From an uncultured Geobacteraceae bacterium (lineage in GTDB: Bacteria; Desulfobacterota; Desulfuromonadia; Geobacterales; Pseudopelobacteraceae): DNA of 55,416 nt. Below, piece after piece: positions 8,621 to 18,172 of the stretch. Each line of letters begins with the position of its first letter. Positions within the stretch are counted from its first letter, which is position 1. The translations under genes were made by a program, and so were the position numbers. The DNA lies in NCBI GenBank assembly GCA_903845365.1, contig CAIMXI010000043.1:1-55416 (forward strand). The letters are read 5' to 3'. The notes beneath the pieces are model-generated. The model saw nothing but the letters and a program-made list of their open reading frames with translations. It did not search any database and was not told the origin of the DNA.

Positions 8621-8668
8621 GTAGTTATGATAGATACTACCGGGGTTGGGGCAGTAAGGAGCCGATTG

Positions 8669-9199
8669 ATGGAACATTCTGATCCGCAAAAAGAGATGCT
8701 TAAAGCCGTTATATTCAGGCTCTCAGGGCATGAACATGCGGTTGATGTGCGCCAGGTCAAGGAAATATTGATTAATAAGCCGGTATCTCCGGTGGTTGAG
8801 GCTCCTGACTTTGTAGATGGAGTCATCAGGCTTCGAGGACGAATTGTACCGATTATCGATCTCGCAAGAAGACTTAAACTCCCCATGACCCCGAGGACGG
8901 TTGAGACCTGCATGATTGTAGTGAAGCTCGGCAACAAACTAGCCGGTTTCATTGTGGATTCGGCCTCGGAACTGCTTAATATTCCGGTCAGCAAGATCGA
9001 GGTGCCGACAGATATCGTAGGGGGGATTCATACCCGGTTTATTGAAGGGGTCGTCTATCTGGGTGATCGATTCCTGGTCATCCTCGATCTGGACAGCGTC
9101 CTGAAGGTCAGTGAGAAGGAGTTGGCAGAATTGAGCGAAATAGACATGGAGTCCGAAAGCCTTCCGGAGAGTGAAGAGGAGGGGATTTATGCCGGATGA
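8669..9199 (+). CDS. cheW: CheW adaptor protein
   Basis: This CheW-domain protein couples receptors to CheA. The open frame begins at 8627, but the first 14 codons derive from DNA beside the repeat. An AAGGAG at 8656-8661 is 7 bases before the ATG at 8669 (MEHSDPQKEM), which I take as the native start (176 residues). The CheW fold shows FRLSGHEHAVDVRQVKEIL, the conserved GVIRLRGRIVPIIDL segment, and GFIVDSASELLNIP. An acidic C-terminal tail (about the last 25 residues) follows. It overlaps the next cheW by 11 bases. If 8627 is used, initiation could be coupled to the mini-ORF supplied by the repeat. Confidence 0.9.
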   Translation: MEHSDPQKEMLKAVIFRLSGHEHAVDVRQVKEILINKPVSPVVEAPDFVDGVIRLRGRIVPIIDLARRLKLPMTPRTVETCMIVVKLGNKLAGFIVDSASELLNIPVSKIEVPTDIVGGIHTRFIEGVVYLGDRFLVILDLDSVLKVSEKELAELSEIDMESESLPESEEEGIYAG

Positions 9200-9731
9200 A
9201 ATCACTATCCCTGAAATGTGCTATTCAGAGCTTGCTGTAACAGATGAAGAGTGGGAGGAACAGATCGAGAGCAAGCGGAAACTCCATTTAAGAAGGATCA
9301 TCGCTTTTGAGATGGATGATGAGCTTTACGGAGCGGACATTGCCGAAGTGGCCGAGATACTTGACATGGCTCCCATCATGCCTCTCCCCAATGTCCCGGA
9401 ATTTGTCATGGGGGTTGCCAATCTAAGGGGAACCATATTGCCGGTCATTGACCTGCGGATAATGTTCAGCCTCAGTCACAAGCCGTTTGACGAAAACAGC
9501 CGGATCATCGTCCTCACGGACGAACAGTTTGTTGCAGGCATAGTGGTGGATCGCCTCTGGGAGCTGTTGAGACTTGACCAGGATTCCTTTCAGCCCCCCC
9601 CGCCTGATGTGGCAAAGATTTATCCCGAATATTTCAAGGAGGTAACTCCGGTTAGAGGACGCATGCTGATTGTTCTTGATATAAAGAGGCTTCTGACTGA
9701 GACTTCGAAAAAACTGAGCGGTAAAGGGTAA
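9189..9731 (+). CDS. cheW: Second CheW adaptor protein
   Basis: This is a CheW-domain protein of 180 residues. I use the ATG at 9189 (MPDEIT) because GAGGAGGGG lies just upstream; an in-frame ATG at 9171 would add 6 residues but lacks such a site. After a charged N-terminal stretch of about 35 residues, the CheW fold starts (RRIIAFEMDDELYGADIAEV) and includes GVANLRGTILPVIDLR and GIVVDRLWELLRL. Its sequence differs markedly from the preceding CheW, so the two are unlikely to be simple duplicates. They may bind different partners or form mixed rings with the CheA P5 domain. It is 2 bases upstream of cheB. Confidence 0.92.
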   Translation: MPDEITIPEMCYSELAVTDEEWEEQIESKRKLHLRRIIAFEMDDELYGADIAEVAEILDMAPIMPLPNVPEFVMGVANLRGTILPVIDLRIMFSLSHKPFDENSRIIVLTDEQFVAGIVVDRLWELLRLDQDSFQPPPPDVAKIYPEYFKEVTPVRGRMLIVLDIKRLLTETSKKLSGKG

Positions 9732-9733
9732 AT

Positions 9734-10804
9734 ATGAAAGAGATTCGCGTACTGGTAGTTGATGATTCACCCTTTTTGAGGCGTAACCTCCCGCTCATAC
9801 TGGAAAGCGCGAATGATATTACTGTAATCGGCACCGCAGCCAATGGAGTTGAGGCCGTTGAGATGGCGAAAAGGCTCCGCCCTGACGTCATCACGCTCGA
9901 CGTGCTGATGCCGGTGATGGACGGCATCGCCGCCCTCAGGCAGATCATGCTGGAGATCCCGACCAGGGTGGTAATGCTCAGTTCCATGACATATGAAGGG
10001 GCGCGGCAGACTATCGAAGCGCTCTCCATAGGTGCCGTTGACTTCATAACCAAGCCGTCCGGATCTGTGTCTCTCGATATCGCAAATATCAGACAAGCCA
10101 TAATCGAAAAGGTGAGGAGTGCAGCAACTGCTCGCCTCACAAGTATCATCAGGAGGCCACTGCCGGTTACTCCTGAATCTCTGACGAAAGATAGATGCCT
10201 ACAGCAGGAGATACCGACTTCGGCGAAGAAAAATGTCAGAAAAGAGCTGGTGGCCATTGCCGCCTCAACAGGGGGGCCTGCCGCCCTTCAGGAAGTGTTG
10301 AAAAATCTCCCCTCGGATCTTTCCGCCGGCCTCGTGATTGTCCAGCATATTTCGGAGGGATTTACAGAAGCGCTTGCTGAGAGGCTGAGCAGCATCTCCC
10401 CCCTTAAGATAAAGGTGAGCGGCGACCACGAAGAGATTCGACCGGGGTGCGGATTCATTGCGCCGTACGGGATGCATCTTGAAGTTAAGAGGATGGATGG
10501 ACGCCTCTATACCGTTTTAGGCAGGGAACCGGTCGTCTCACTGCACCGCCCTTCGGCGGATATTCTCTTTTCTTCGGTGGCAAAGGTCTGCGGTTCATCA
10601 GCCTGTGCCGTGATAATGACTGGGATGGGCGCTGACGGTGCTCTAGGAATCAAAGAGATAAGAGAACAGGGTGGCGTCACGATCGCCCAGGACGAAGCTA
10701 CTTCCATCATTTTCGGGATGCCGCAGATGGCGATAAAAAATGGAGGGATCGATGTAGTGGCTCCCCTTGAGCGGATTGCAGGGGAGATTGTCAGGGCGCT
10801 GTAA
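9734..10804 (+). CDS. cheB: Chemotaxis response regulator methylesterase CheB
   Basis: This 356-residue CheB demethylates or deamidates chemoreceptors and opposes CheR. The receiver domain (about 1-120) has D10/D11 and phospho-acceptor D56 (VITLDVLMPVMDG). After a linker of about 50 residues comes the catalytic domain, with Ser178 (AASTGGPAAL), His205 (VQHISEGF) and Asp301 (MTGMGADGALG), the expected Ser-His-Asp triad. The length and order are standard. It follows the second cheW after 2 bases and closes the core chemotaxis genes of this cluster. No CheD or CheC gene is seen. Confidence 0.95.
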   Translation: MKEIRVLVVDDSPFLRRNLPLILESANDITVIGTAANGVEAVEMAKRLRPDVITLDVLMPVMDGIAALRQIMLEIPTRVVMLSSMTYEGARQTIEALSIGAVDFITKPSGSVSLDIANIRQAIIEKVRSAATARLTSIIRRPLPVTPESLTKDRCLQQEIPTSAKKNVRKELVAIAASTGGPAALQEVLKNLPSDLSAGLVIVQHISEGFTEALAERLSSISPLKIKVSGDHEEIRPGCGFIAPYGMHLEVKRMDGRLYTVLGREPVVSLHRPSADILFSSVAKVCGSSACAVIMTGMGADGALGIKEIREQGGVTIAQDEATSIIFGMPQMAIKNGGIDVVAPLERIAGEIVRAL

Positions 10805-10863
10805 ACTCCCTGACTCCGGGTCAGATGACGAGCTGACAATGAAGACTGTTTGAGGGGAGCGAA

Positions 10864-13101
10864 ATGATCGACATCCAGGAACAGCAGCAACGGATCAAAC
10901 AGTTGGAAAAAGAGCTGGACAGCCTCTCTGAAGAGCTTCTGCAGAGTTATCAGGAGCTGAACATGCACTATGCACTCCCGGAAAAAATCGGCGATCTGGT
11001 CGATGTTTACGAGATAGGCAACGTCATCATAGATGTGGTGGTTGAGCATATACCCTCAAAGCGGGCTTCGATCATGTTATACGAAGAGGGGAGAGAAAAA
11101 CTTGTTGTCCAGGCGTCGCACGGCATGCCGAGGGAGCTTGGCTTGCACCCCTCCATAAATCTCAAGGAGAGCATCGTCCATGAGGTGATGCGGGACGGTA
11201 AACCTCTGCTGATAGATAACCTGATGGATCACCCGCGCCTGAAGGAGTACATCCGCCCCGGGGTTTATGAGACCTCCTCTATACTCAGCGTCCCGCTGCT
11301 CAGCGCAGACGCAATGTTCAGACAGGAGGTGGTGGGGACAATCAACCTCTCCGACAAGCTTGATGATAAGAGGCATTATACCTCGATGGATTTGAAACTG
11401 TTGACCGCTCTCGCGAGCCAGCTCGGGGTGGCGATCAAACGGGCGCAGCTTTTCGAGGCTTTAAAGCGCTCCGAGCGAGGGCTTGAAGAGAAGATAAGAG
11501 AGAGAACCCTGCAACTGGAAGAGTCGAATCGTGAGCTGGCCATTATCAACAGCGAACTTAAAATCAAGAGGATTGAAGCAGAGGCGGCAAACAACGCAAA
11601 GTCAGCCTTTCTTGCCAACATGAGCCACGAAATCAGGACGCCGATGAACGCCATCCTCGGCTTGACCGACCTTGCAGTGGATATGGCAACAAATAGTGAG
11701 CAGCGCGACTATCTCTCCATGGTGAAGCAGGCATCTGAATCTCTCCTTACGATTATCAACGACATCCTCGACTTCTCAAAGATCGAGGCGGGTAGGCTTG
11801 ACCTTGAGTGTATAGATTTTACTCTTGAAGATACCATAAAGGGGGTCATCGACACATTCTCGTTCCAGAGCCGTAAAAAAGGGTTGCAGCTCAAACAGTG
11901 TATCGCGCCGGATGTGCAGGAAGTTTTCAAGGGTGATCCTGTCCGCATAAGGCAGGTACTCCTTAACATCATCGGCAACGCCATGAAATTCACCGATAAG
12001 GGGAGTATTTCGCTGGAGGTGAGAGATAGCGGGGAGGGAACGGTGGATGCCCCGATATTACTCTTTTCGGTCAGCGACACAGGGATAGGGATACCAGCCG
12101 ACAAGAGGGAGAAGATATTCAAGAGCTTTTCCCAGGCGGACTCTTCAACCTCACGGAAGTACGGCGGCACCGGCCTCGGACTGACGATATGCGTGAGCCT
12201 CGTCAAAATGATGGGGGGGAGGATCTGGGTGGAGAGTGAGCCAGGAAAAGGGAGCACCTTCCATTTCACAGCCCGTCTGCCGGCGGGAGATCCGGAGAAA
12301 CTGGTAAATGTTGTGGCGGAAACTCTGCTCCCCTCGGCAATAAAACCGCTCCGCATTCTGCTGGCTGAAGATAACGCCCTGAACCAGATGCTTGCCGTCC
12401 GTCTGCTCGAAAAGCGCGGTCATGCGGTAACGATTGCTGAGAACGGAAATGAGGTTCTCTCGATTCTTTCGGAGAATGAGTTCGACGTGGTCTTGATGGA
12501 TTGTCAGATGCCGAAGATGGACGGATATAAAACCACGAAGGCGATAAGATCAGGCTTCGGTGTTATGAATCCGAATATCCCTATAATCGCGATGACGGCC
12601 AATGCCATGGAGGGGGATCGGGAGGTGTGTCTGGCCGCAGGGATGGACGACTACGTTTCAAAACCGATACGGGTACTGGATCTGATGTCGGCACTCGGCA
12701 GGCAGGTAGCGACGAAGGAAGGTTTTGCTGCGGATACAGCAGAAGCTGTTGAAGCGAAGAAGGAGCTGCGCATCGTTACGGGCAAGGCGCTGGAGTTGCT
12801 GGATTATGACGAAGAGCTGTATCGGGAGATATGCGGCATGTTCCTCGCCCATGTCCCTGACAGCATAAGAGAGATAGAGAGTGCCCTACGTGAAGGTGAT
12901 ATTGGTGCGGCACATCGCAAATCCCACGCGCTGAAATCGATATCGGGGAGCGTCGGGGCGGAGTGGGTGCGGGATATTGCGGCGGCGATAGAGGATGCGT
13001 GCGAGAAAAATGAGCTTGAAGGGGTGCCTGAACTGCTGTCGCGCCTCCAGTCCGAACTTGCAAAAGCATATCAGGAGCTGAGAATGATAGTCAAAATATA
13101 G
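10864..13101 (+). CDS. GAF hybrid histidine kinase with receiver and HPt
   Basis: This 745-residue soluble kinase has an N-terminal coiled coil (1-35), GAF sensor (about 40-200), second coiled coil, HisKA (H255 in [10 protein letters not shown]), HATPase (about 360-480, with [13 protein letters not shown] and [15 protein letters not shown]), REC (about 495-610, phospho-acceptor D546 in [12 protein letters not shown]) and C-terminal HPt (H688 in [12 protein letters not shown]). It therefore holds a full intramolecular phosphorelay, like BarA/EvgS-type kinases, but lacks membrane segments. Its coiled coil plus GAF closely resembles those of the GAF protein at 13503, so the two share a sensor module. 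GGGGAG precedes the ATG. The receiver protein directly downstream is a likely partner. Confidence 0.92.
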   Translation: MIDIQEQQQRIKQLEKELDSLSEELLQSYQELNMHYALPEKIGDLVDVYEIGNVIIDVVVEHIPSKRASIMLYEEGREKLVVQASHGMPRELGLHPSINLKESIVHEVMRDGKPLLIDNLMDHPRLKEYIRPGVYETSSILSVPLLSADAMFRQEVVGTINLSDKLDDKRHYTSMDLKLLTALASQLGVAIKRAQLFEALKRSERGLEEKIRERTLQLEESNRELAIINSELKIKRIEAEAANNAKSAFLANMSHEIRTPMNAILGLTDLAVDMATNSEQRDYLSMVKQASESLLTIINDILDFSKIEAGRLDLECIDFTLEDTIKGVIDTFSFQSRKKGLQLKQCIAPDVQEVFKGDPVRIRQVLLNIIGNAMKFTDKGSISLEVRDSGEGTVDAPILLFSVSDTGIGIPADKREKIFKSFSQADSSTSRKYGGTGLGLTICVSLVKMMGGRIWVESEPGKGSTFHFTARLPAGDPEKLVNVVAETLLPSAIKPLRILLAEDNALNQMLAVRLLEKRGHAVTIAENGNEVLSILSENEFDVVLMDCQMPKMDGYKTTKAIRSGFGVMNPNIPIIAMTANAMEGDREVCLAAGMDDYVSKPIRVLDLMSALGRQVATKEGFAADTAEAVEAKKELRIVTGKALELLDYDEELYREICGMFLAHVPDSIREIESALREGDIGAAHRKSHALKSISGSVGAEWVRDIAAAIEDACEKNELEGVPELLSRLQSELAKAYQELRMIVKI

Positions 13102-13124
13102 AGAAACGATCAAGGAGTCAGAAG

Positions 13125-13490
13125 ATGGGGAAAAATATTTTAATAGTCGATGACGAATATTTTATTACGCGATCACTCAGTTTTCTTTTCCAGAAGGAGG
13201 GGTATGAAACAAGAGTCGCCCATGACGGAGTGGCCGCCCTGGAAGAGGTGAAGAGCGCCATGCCGGATATCATTTTCATGGATATGGATATGCCGAGGAT
13301 GAACGGATTGGAAGCGGTTCGAGAGATCCGTGCCAATACGGAATGGCAGGGAATCCACATCATCATGCTTACCGCAAAGGGGCAGGAGACCGACGAGAAG
13401 GCGGGATTTGATGCGGGTGTGAACGAATTCACCTTGAAACCGTTTGACCCGCGCGCCATCCTTAAAAGGGTGCATGAGCTCCTGGGTTGA
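13125..13490 (+). CDS. Single-domain response regulator
   Basis: This 121-residue receiver has D9/D10, phospho-acceptor D53 (IIFMDMDMPRMNG), a Thr in the IIMLTAKGQE segment and the conserved Lys in TLKPFDP. It has no output domain. It lies directly between the HPt-containing hybrid kinase and a GAF protein, so it is the most likely acceptor from that kinase's HPt domain, passing the signal by protein contact. AGGAGTCAGAAG precedes the ATG. Confidence 0.9.
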   Translation: MGKNILIVDDEYFITRSLSFLFQKEGYETRVAHDGVAALEEVKSAMPDIIFMDMDMPRMNGLEAVREIRANTEWQGIHIIMLTAKGQETDEKAGFDAGVNEFTLKPFDPRAILKRVHELLG

Positions 13491-13502
13491 AGAGGGAAGA
13501 TC

Positions 13503-14858
13503 ATGGAGCCAAACTGCGACGATGGTAAAATAAGCCATCTGGAAGAGGAGATCAACAGCCTCTCACGGGAACTTGTTCGCGCCTATCAGGAGATACACTC
13601 CCTTTACCGGATGTCGGATGTTCTGGGGATAAGGAGCGGTCTGGAGGAGGTTGCCCAGGCTCTGCTGGACGATGCGCTTGCACTGGCGCCGGCCAGGAGG
13701 GGTTCGGTGATGCTCCTTGAACCAGGAGGTGAATTTTTGACGGTATTCGCCTCCACCGGGATCCCTACGGAGTTCGGCACGCACCCCTCCATGCGCGTAG
13801 AGGATAGCATTGTAGGGGAAGTAATCAGTAGCGGAAAGCCGTTGCTGATTAATGTCATGACTGATCATCCGCATCTTGCCGCGCGTCTCAAAAGGAAAAG
13901 TTTTCTGACCTCCTCTCTCCTCTCGGTTCCGCTGGTAGTCGCACCGCTGACAGGGCAACAGTGGACACTCGGCAGCGTCAATCTGGCGGATACCCTTAAT
14001 GAAAAGGGCTATTTCACCAGCAACGAACTGAAGCTGCTTACCGCAGCGGCCGCACAGGCCGCATTGACAATCCAGAATTTGCGTCTTATCAGCGACCTGA
14101 AAGAGGCAAACAAACAGAATGTCGAGTTGACAGAGATGACCGGCATCCTCTTTTCCCAGAACAGCCAGCTTGCGGAGCTCCATAAAGCAGGGGAGGAGAT
14201 CTCAAAAACAGATAGCGTTGAAGGTGTCTGCAGTCATATTGTCAGAGCGGCCGTGACCGGATTTGGCGCCGGCAGCGCCGCGCTTCTGCTGCTGGATGAC
14301 GACTCAAAAGAGTTACGGGTTGCCGCCGTAGCCGGATTGAAAATTGCCCCAGGAACATCTCTCGGCAGCCGGGTAGACAGCAGGATTATCGAGGCGCTTG
14401 AAACCGGCAGGATTAAATACTCCGGGGAACCTAACGCTCCGCTTAGACTGTGCGGTAATTCAATAGATGAGTGGGGGCTGTTTCCGTTCAAGGGGAGGAG
14501 CAGTAAGCTCGGTGTCTTTGTTGTGCAGTTAGGTTCAGCGGACATCACCGATTCAACAGCCATCCTGGTGAACAGTGGTGCCATGGTAATCGATACGCTG
14601 ATGCTGAATGAGCGCCTACGGAAAGAGAGTGCCAGACTGGCTCTGGCGGAAGCACATGTCAAGGTTTTGAGCGGGATGCTCCCTATCTGCTGCTCCTGCA
14701 AGAAGATTCGCGACGACAATGGCTACTGGGAGCAGGTCGAGGTTTATGTCCGCGACCATTCGGAAGCCGAATTCAGCCACGGTATCTGCCCGGAATGTAT
14801 GGAAAAGCTTTATGGCAAGGAGCTTTGCGACAAAATTGTGAAGAAGGGGCAGCAGTGA
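13503..14858 (+). CDS. GAF-GAF sensor protein with C-terminal Cys cluster
   Basis: This 451-residue protein has an N-terminal coiled coil (about 8-40), a first GAF domain (about 45-200) similar to that of the hybrid kinase at 10864, a second GAF (about 225-375) similar to those in the two following genes, and a C-terminal module with paired cysteines (CCSCKKIRDDNGYW near 397, then HGICPECMEKLYG). This module is common at the ends of GAF and PAS signalling proteins in this group and looks like a small zinc- or metal-binding unit. No kinase or cyclase domain is present, so it probably acts as a partner protein. Its stop overlaps the next start (GTGA). Confidence 0.8.
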   Translation: MEPNCDDGKISHLEEEINSLSRELVRAYQEIHSLYRMSDVLGIRSGLEEVAQALLDDALALAPARRGSVMLLEPGGEFLTVFASTGIPTEFGTHPSMRVEDSIVGEVISSGKPLLINVMTDHPHLAARLKRKSFLTSSLLSVPLVVAPLTGQQWTLGSVNLADTLNEKGYFTSNELKLLTAAAAQAALTIQNLRLISDLKEANKQNVELTEMTGILFSQNSQLAELHKAGEEISKTDSVEGVCSHIVRAAVTGFGAGSAALLLLDDDSKELRVAAVAGLKIAPGTSLGSRVDSRIIEALETGRIKYSGEPNAPLRLCGNSIDEWGLFPFKGRSSKLGVFVVQLGSADITDSTAILVNSGAMVIDTLMLNERLRKESARLALAEAHVKVLSGMLPICCSCKKIRDDNGYWEQVEVYVRDHSEAEFSHGICPECMEKLYGKELCDKIVKKGQQ

Positions 14859-17800
14859 ATAACATCAGCGGGACGTACGAGGAACTCTATAATCTGATGG
14901 CGGACATCAAACGGTTTGTCTTTTCCACCACCCAGCTTCTGGATCCTGAGTCGATAGTTGATATTCTCGCCAGTCAGCTCCAGCAAAGTGCCTTCCCGGA
15001 GAGAAGCTCTCTCTGGCTCGTTGAAGGGGATCTGATTACCGAAAAAGCCGCCACCGGTCTCGTCATACCTTCTGACAACAGGCGGAGTTTAGCCCTTGAT
15101 TCCTCCAGAACTCTTATCACTCTCATTCGAAAACAGAAAATAATCTGGTCCGTAGATCCATTGGAAGGTGATCTGCTCTTTCCTGGATTTCAGTCGCCCA
15201 CCCTGTTTCCGATAAAGAGGCACCACTTGGCGTGGGGTTTTATAGTTATCGATGGTGTGACCCATAACCGGCGGGACAACTTCCAGTTCCTGAGCCAGTT
15301 CATCTCGCTGCTTCTTGACATGACCTATTCCCACCAGGGGGTTAATGATCAAAATGAAGAGCTGAACGACCTGACAGGTGTACTCTTTACCCAGAACGAG
15401 CAATTGGCTTCCCTTTCCAGGGTGGGAGTGCAGATCTCAGTAGCCGACTCTAACGAACTGATCTGTCGAATCATCGTATCAACTGCGGTAAACGAGTTTG
15501 GTGCCGGGAGGGGGGCACTATTGCTGCTCGACAGAGGCTCCAATCAGTTGCATTGTCTCTCTGCAATCGGCCTTGAAGGGATCGAGGGGGGGATCCTTGA
15601 AGGAGAGCCGTGCAAGGAGATCATTAATTGCATACAGAACGGGAGGATTGCCAAATATATTGACTCCTCGGCTCCGCTCAGAGTGGCAGGCAATTCGATT
15701 GAGGAGTGGGGGATATTCCCGCTCAAGGTAAAAAATGGCGTGCTCGGAATCCTCGTTACCGATTTCGCTGGCCAGGACATCAGCGATATCCTGGCGATGC
15801 TGGTAAACTACGGCGCAGTTGCCATCGATTCATTGGCGCAAAAAAGAGAGAAGGAGGTAAATCACGAACTGCTCGAAAAAAAGACCGGTGAACTGGCCGC
15901 AGTAAATGAAAAGCTTGGGCTGTTGTCCGTTACTGATGAACTTACCGGGCTCTCCAACCGTCGCTATTACCAGGAGCGGATTGCCATGGAGCTGTCGCGC
16001 GCGAACCGTTACGGCTCACCGCTCTCCCTTCTCGTGATCGATATCGACCATTTCAAGTCGATCAACGATACCCTTGGTCATGCCGCCGGGGACAGGGTAC
16101 TCAAAGAGCTTGCCCACCGCATTGCAAAGCATGTCCGCCTCTCAGATCTGGTGGTTCGCTACGGAGGGGACGAGCTCGTAGTCCTACTCGCCGATACGGA
16201 GCAGGAGTCCGCCGCGATCGTGGCGGAGCTGATCCGGAAAGTTACCTGCGAAAAACCGGTAGACGCCGGGGGGAAACTGGTAACCGTAACTATCAGTGTG
16301 GGAGTGGCCACCTTCCCTTCTCCATCCGTCAAGAGCGGCGGGGAGCTGTTCAAAGAGGCCGACAGAGCCCTCTACCTCGCAAAAGAGGGGGGAAGAAACA
16401 GGGTAGTAACTGCGGATGGGAAAGCTTTTGCGACCGAGCGGATGCAGAAGGCCGGGCAAAATGTCGCCCAGGTCTCTGAAGCGCTGCGGGAATCGGAAAG
16501 GAAGTATCGTGTGCTTTTCGAGGGGAGCCCGCTCGGCATAATGGGGGCGGATATCGAAAACAGGCGGTTAGTATTTGTCAACCCCCGCATCTGCCGGATG
16601 TTCGGATATTCAGAGGCGGAAATGCTGCAGTTGACTATTGAAGAGTTGTACCCGGGTGAGGCGATGGAGAGAGTGCTTTCAGAGTTCGGCTCTGTTGCAC
16701 GAAATGAAAAATACGTCTTTAACTCGGTTCCTTGCCTCCGGAAAGACGGTTCCGTTTTTTACGCCGAAATAGCCAGTTCAACCGCAGTAGTAGAGGGGCA
16801 GGATTGCGTAGTCGGCTTCTTCACAGACGTCTCCGAACGTTTACAGATGCATAAGGAGATGGAACAGCAGTCGCTCTATCTGCAGGAGATCAACTCCGCA
16901 ATGTTTGCCCTGACCGAGATCAACGTCGGCGTAAACCGGATCATCACAAGCCTCGCCAAGGCAACGACTACCGAGGAGACTTGCCTCCTCCTGATCAGGG
17001 CGATCTCGGAAGAGTTCAATATTCCGCGGCTTATTATGGGTATGCCTGGCAGGGACGGCACCTTTATAGTGACTGGCGCCCACGGTTTTCCGGACGATAC
17101 CTCCAGTGATGTTATTTGGCGCAGACTGCAGCCGGAGAAGATGGTTCCGCTCCTGATGAAGAGTGGACGGCGTCTCTGGAAAAATGAGCTGGATGCGGCT
17201 TCTGTTGACACTACCCAGCTCTTTGCGGACTGCTCGATCTGGCCGCTAAAGGGGAAGAGGGGGGTTCTCGGTTTTCTGGCAATCGATGACCCCGGTCCTG
17301 AACAGGGGGATCTGCTGGCGATCTTCCTGAACCAGGCGGGCGCTTTTCTGGAGAATGTGGTGCTGTATGAAGAGATGACCAGGATGAACGAAGACATTCT
17401 GGCTGTTAATATCAAGCTGAGGGAGACGGATGCCCAGAAGTCCGATTTTCTTAATATCGTTGCCCACGACCTCCGTACCCCGCTTACTTCAATAAGGAGT
17501 TATGCCGAACTGCTGCTGATGTACAAGGACGAGCCGAGCGAGATTAGGGAGGAGTTTCTCGGCATCATCAGCAAGGAGAGCGTGAGGCTCGGGAACCTGA
17601 TCGGCGATTTTCTCGACATCGCCAGGATCGAGTCTGGCAGTTTTAAATATAATATGAAGTCTGTAGATCTGAAGGGGCTGATCACCCACGCGCTTTCGGT
17701 CTTCCAGGGTGAAGCTTTCCGTAAAAAGATCACACTTGAAAGCGAAGTTGACCCCGACCTGCCGGAGATAACCGGGGATGATGGGCGTATCGGGCAGATG

Positions 17801-18142
17801 CTGGCCAATCTCCTCTCCAATGCGGTAAAGTTTACCACAGAAGGGGGGCGCATTAAAGTGGAGGGGAGGACGAACTCCGGGAATGTTGAAATCAGCGTGG
17901 CCGATAGCGGCGGCGGGATCGATCCGAAGGATCAGCAGATGATCTTTGAGAAGTTCGGACAGGTTGAAGATCGGGGGGACGGCAAGGTAAAAGGTGGAAC
18001 CGGCCTCGGCCTGGCGATCACGAGAGAGATCGTGGAGAAGCATGGGGGGAGTGTTCGGGTGGAGAGCGAACTGGGGTGTGGCGCAAGGTTCGTGGTGACG
18101 CTGCCGGTTATCAAGGTTGATGATGAGAAAAAACAGGGTTGA
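14855..18142 (+). CDS. GAF-GGDEL-PAS-GAF-histidine kinase fusion
   Basis: A GTG at 14855 overlapping the previous stop (GTGA) gives 1095 residues; AAGGGGC lies upstream. Domain order is a conserved N-terminal module plus GAF (to about 340), a diguanylate cyclase-like domain (about 365-530) with IDIDHFKSIND, inhibitory-site RLSD and signature GGDEL at 437-441 (GGDEF expected), PAS (about 545-665), GAF (about 690-850), HisKA (H871 in VAHDLRTPLTS) and HATPase (about 935-1090, with [14 protein letters not shown]). Combining a GGDEF-type domain upstream of a complete kinase in one chain is unusual. No frameshift is involved. It has no receiver or membrane segment. The N-terminal module is paralogous to that of the next gene. 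Confidence 0.88.
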   Translation: MNNISGTYEELYNLMADIKRFVFSTTQLLDPESIVDILASQLQQSAFPERSSLWLVEGDLITEKAATGLVIPSDNRRSLALDSSRTLITLIRKQKIIWSVDPLEGDLLFPGFQSPTLFPIKRHHLAWGFIVIDGVTHNRRDNFQFLSQFISLLLDMTYSHQGVNDQNEELNDLTGVLFTQNEQLASLSRVGVQISVADSNELICRIIVSTAVNEFGAGRGALLLLDRGSNQLHCLSAIGLEGIEGGILEGEPCKEIINCIQNGRIAKYIDSSAPLRVAGNSIEEWGIFPLKVKNGVLGILVTDFAGQDISDILAMLVNYGAVAIDSLAQKREKEVNHELLEKKTGELAAVNEKLGLLSVTDELTGLSNRRYYQERIAMELSRANRYGSPLSLLVIDIDHFKSINDTLGHAAGDRVLKELAHRIAKHVRLSDLVVRYGGDELVVLLADTEQESAAIVAELIRKVTCEKPVDAGGKLVTVTISVGVATFPSPSVKSGGELFKEADRALYLAKEGGRNRVVTADGKAFATERMQKAGQNVAQVSEALRESERKYRVLFEGSPLGIMGADIENRRLVFVNPRICRMFGYSEAEMLQLTIEELYPGEAMERVLSEFGSVARNEKYVFNSVPCLRKDGSVFYAEIASSTAVVEGQDCVVGFFTDVSERLQMHKEMEQQSLYLQEINSAMFALTEINVGVNRIITSLAKATTTEETCLLLIRAISEEFNIPRLIMGMPGRDGTFIVTGAHGFPDDTSSDVIWRRLQPEKMVPLLMKSGRRLWKNELDAASVDTTQLFADCSIWPLKGKRGVLGFLAIDDPGPEQGDLLAIFLNQAGAFLENVVLYEEMTRMNEDILAVNIKLRETDAQKSDFLNIVAHDLRTPLTSIRSYAELLLMYKDEPSEIREEFLGIISKESVRLGNLIGDFLDIARIESGSFKYNMKSVDLKGLITHALSVFQGEAFRKKITLESEVDPDLPEITGDDGRIGQMLANLLSNAVKFTTEGGRIKVEGRTNSGNVEISVADSGGGIDPKDQQMIFEKFGQVEDRGDGKVKGGTGLGLAITREIVEKHGGSVRVESELGCGARFVVTLPVIKVDDEKKQG

Positions 18143-18172
18143 TACAGAGATCAAACTCAGCGGGGTGCAAAT

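Noticed and set aside
14795..14854. Earlier start for the fusion kinase
   Set aside because: The extra 20 residues are a shadow of the Cys-rich end of the previous gene; the GTG at 14855 with GTGA overlap fits better.
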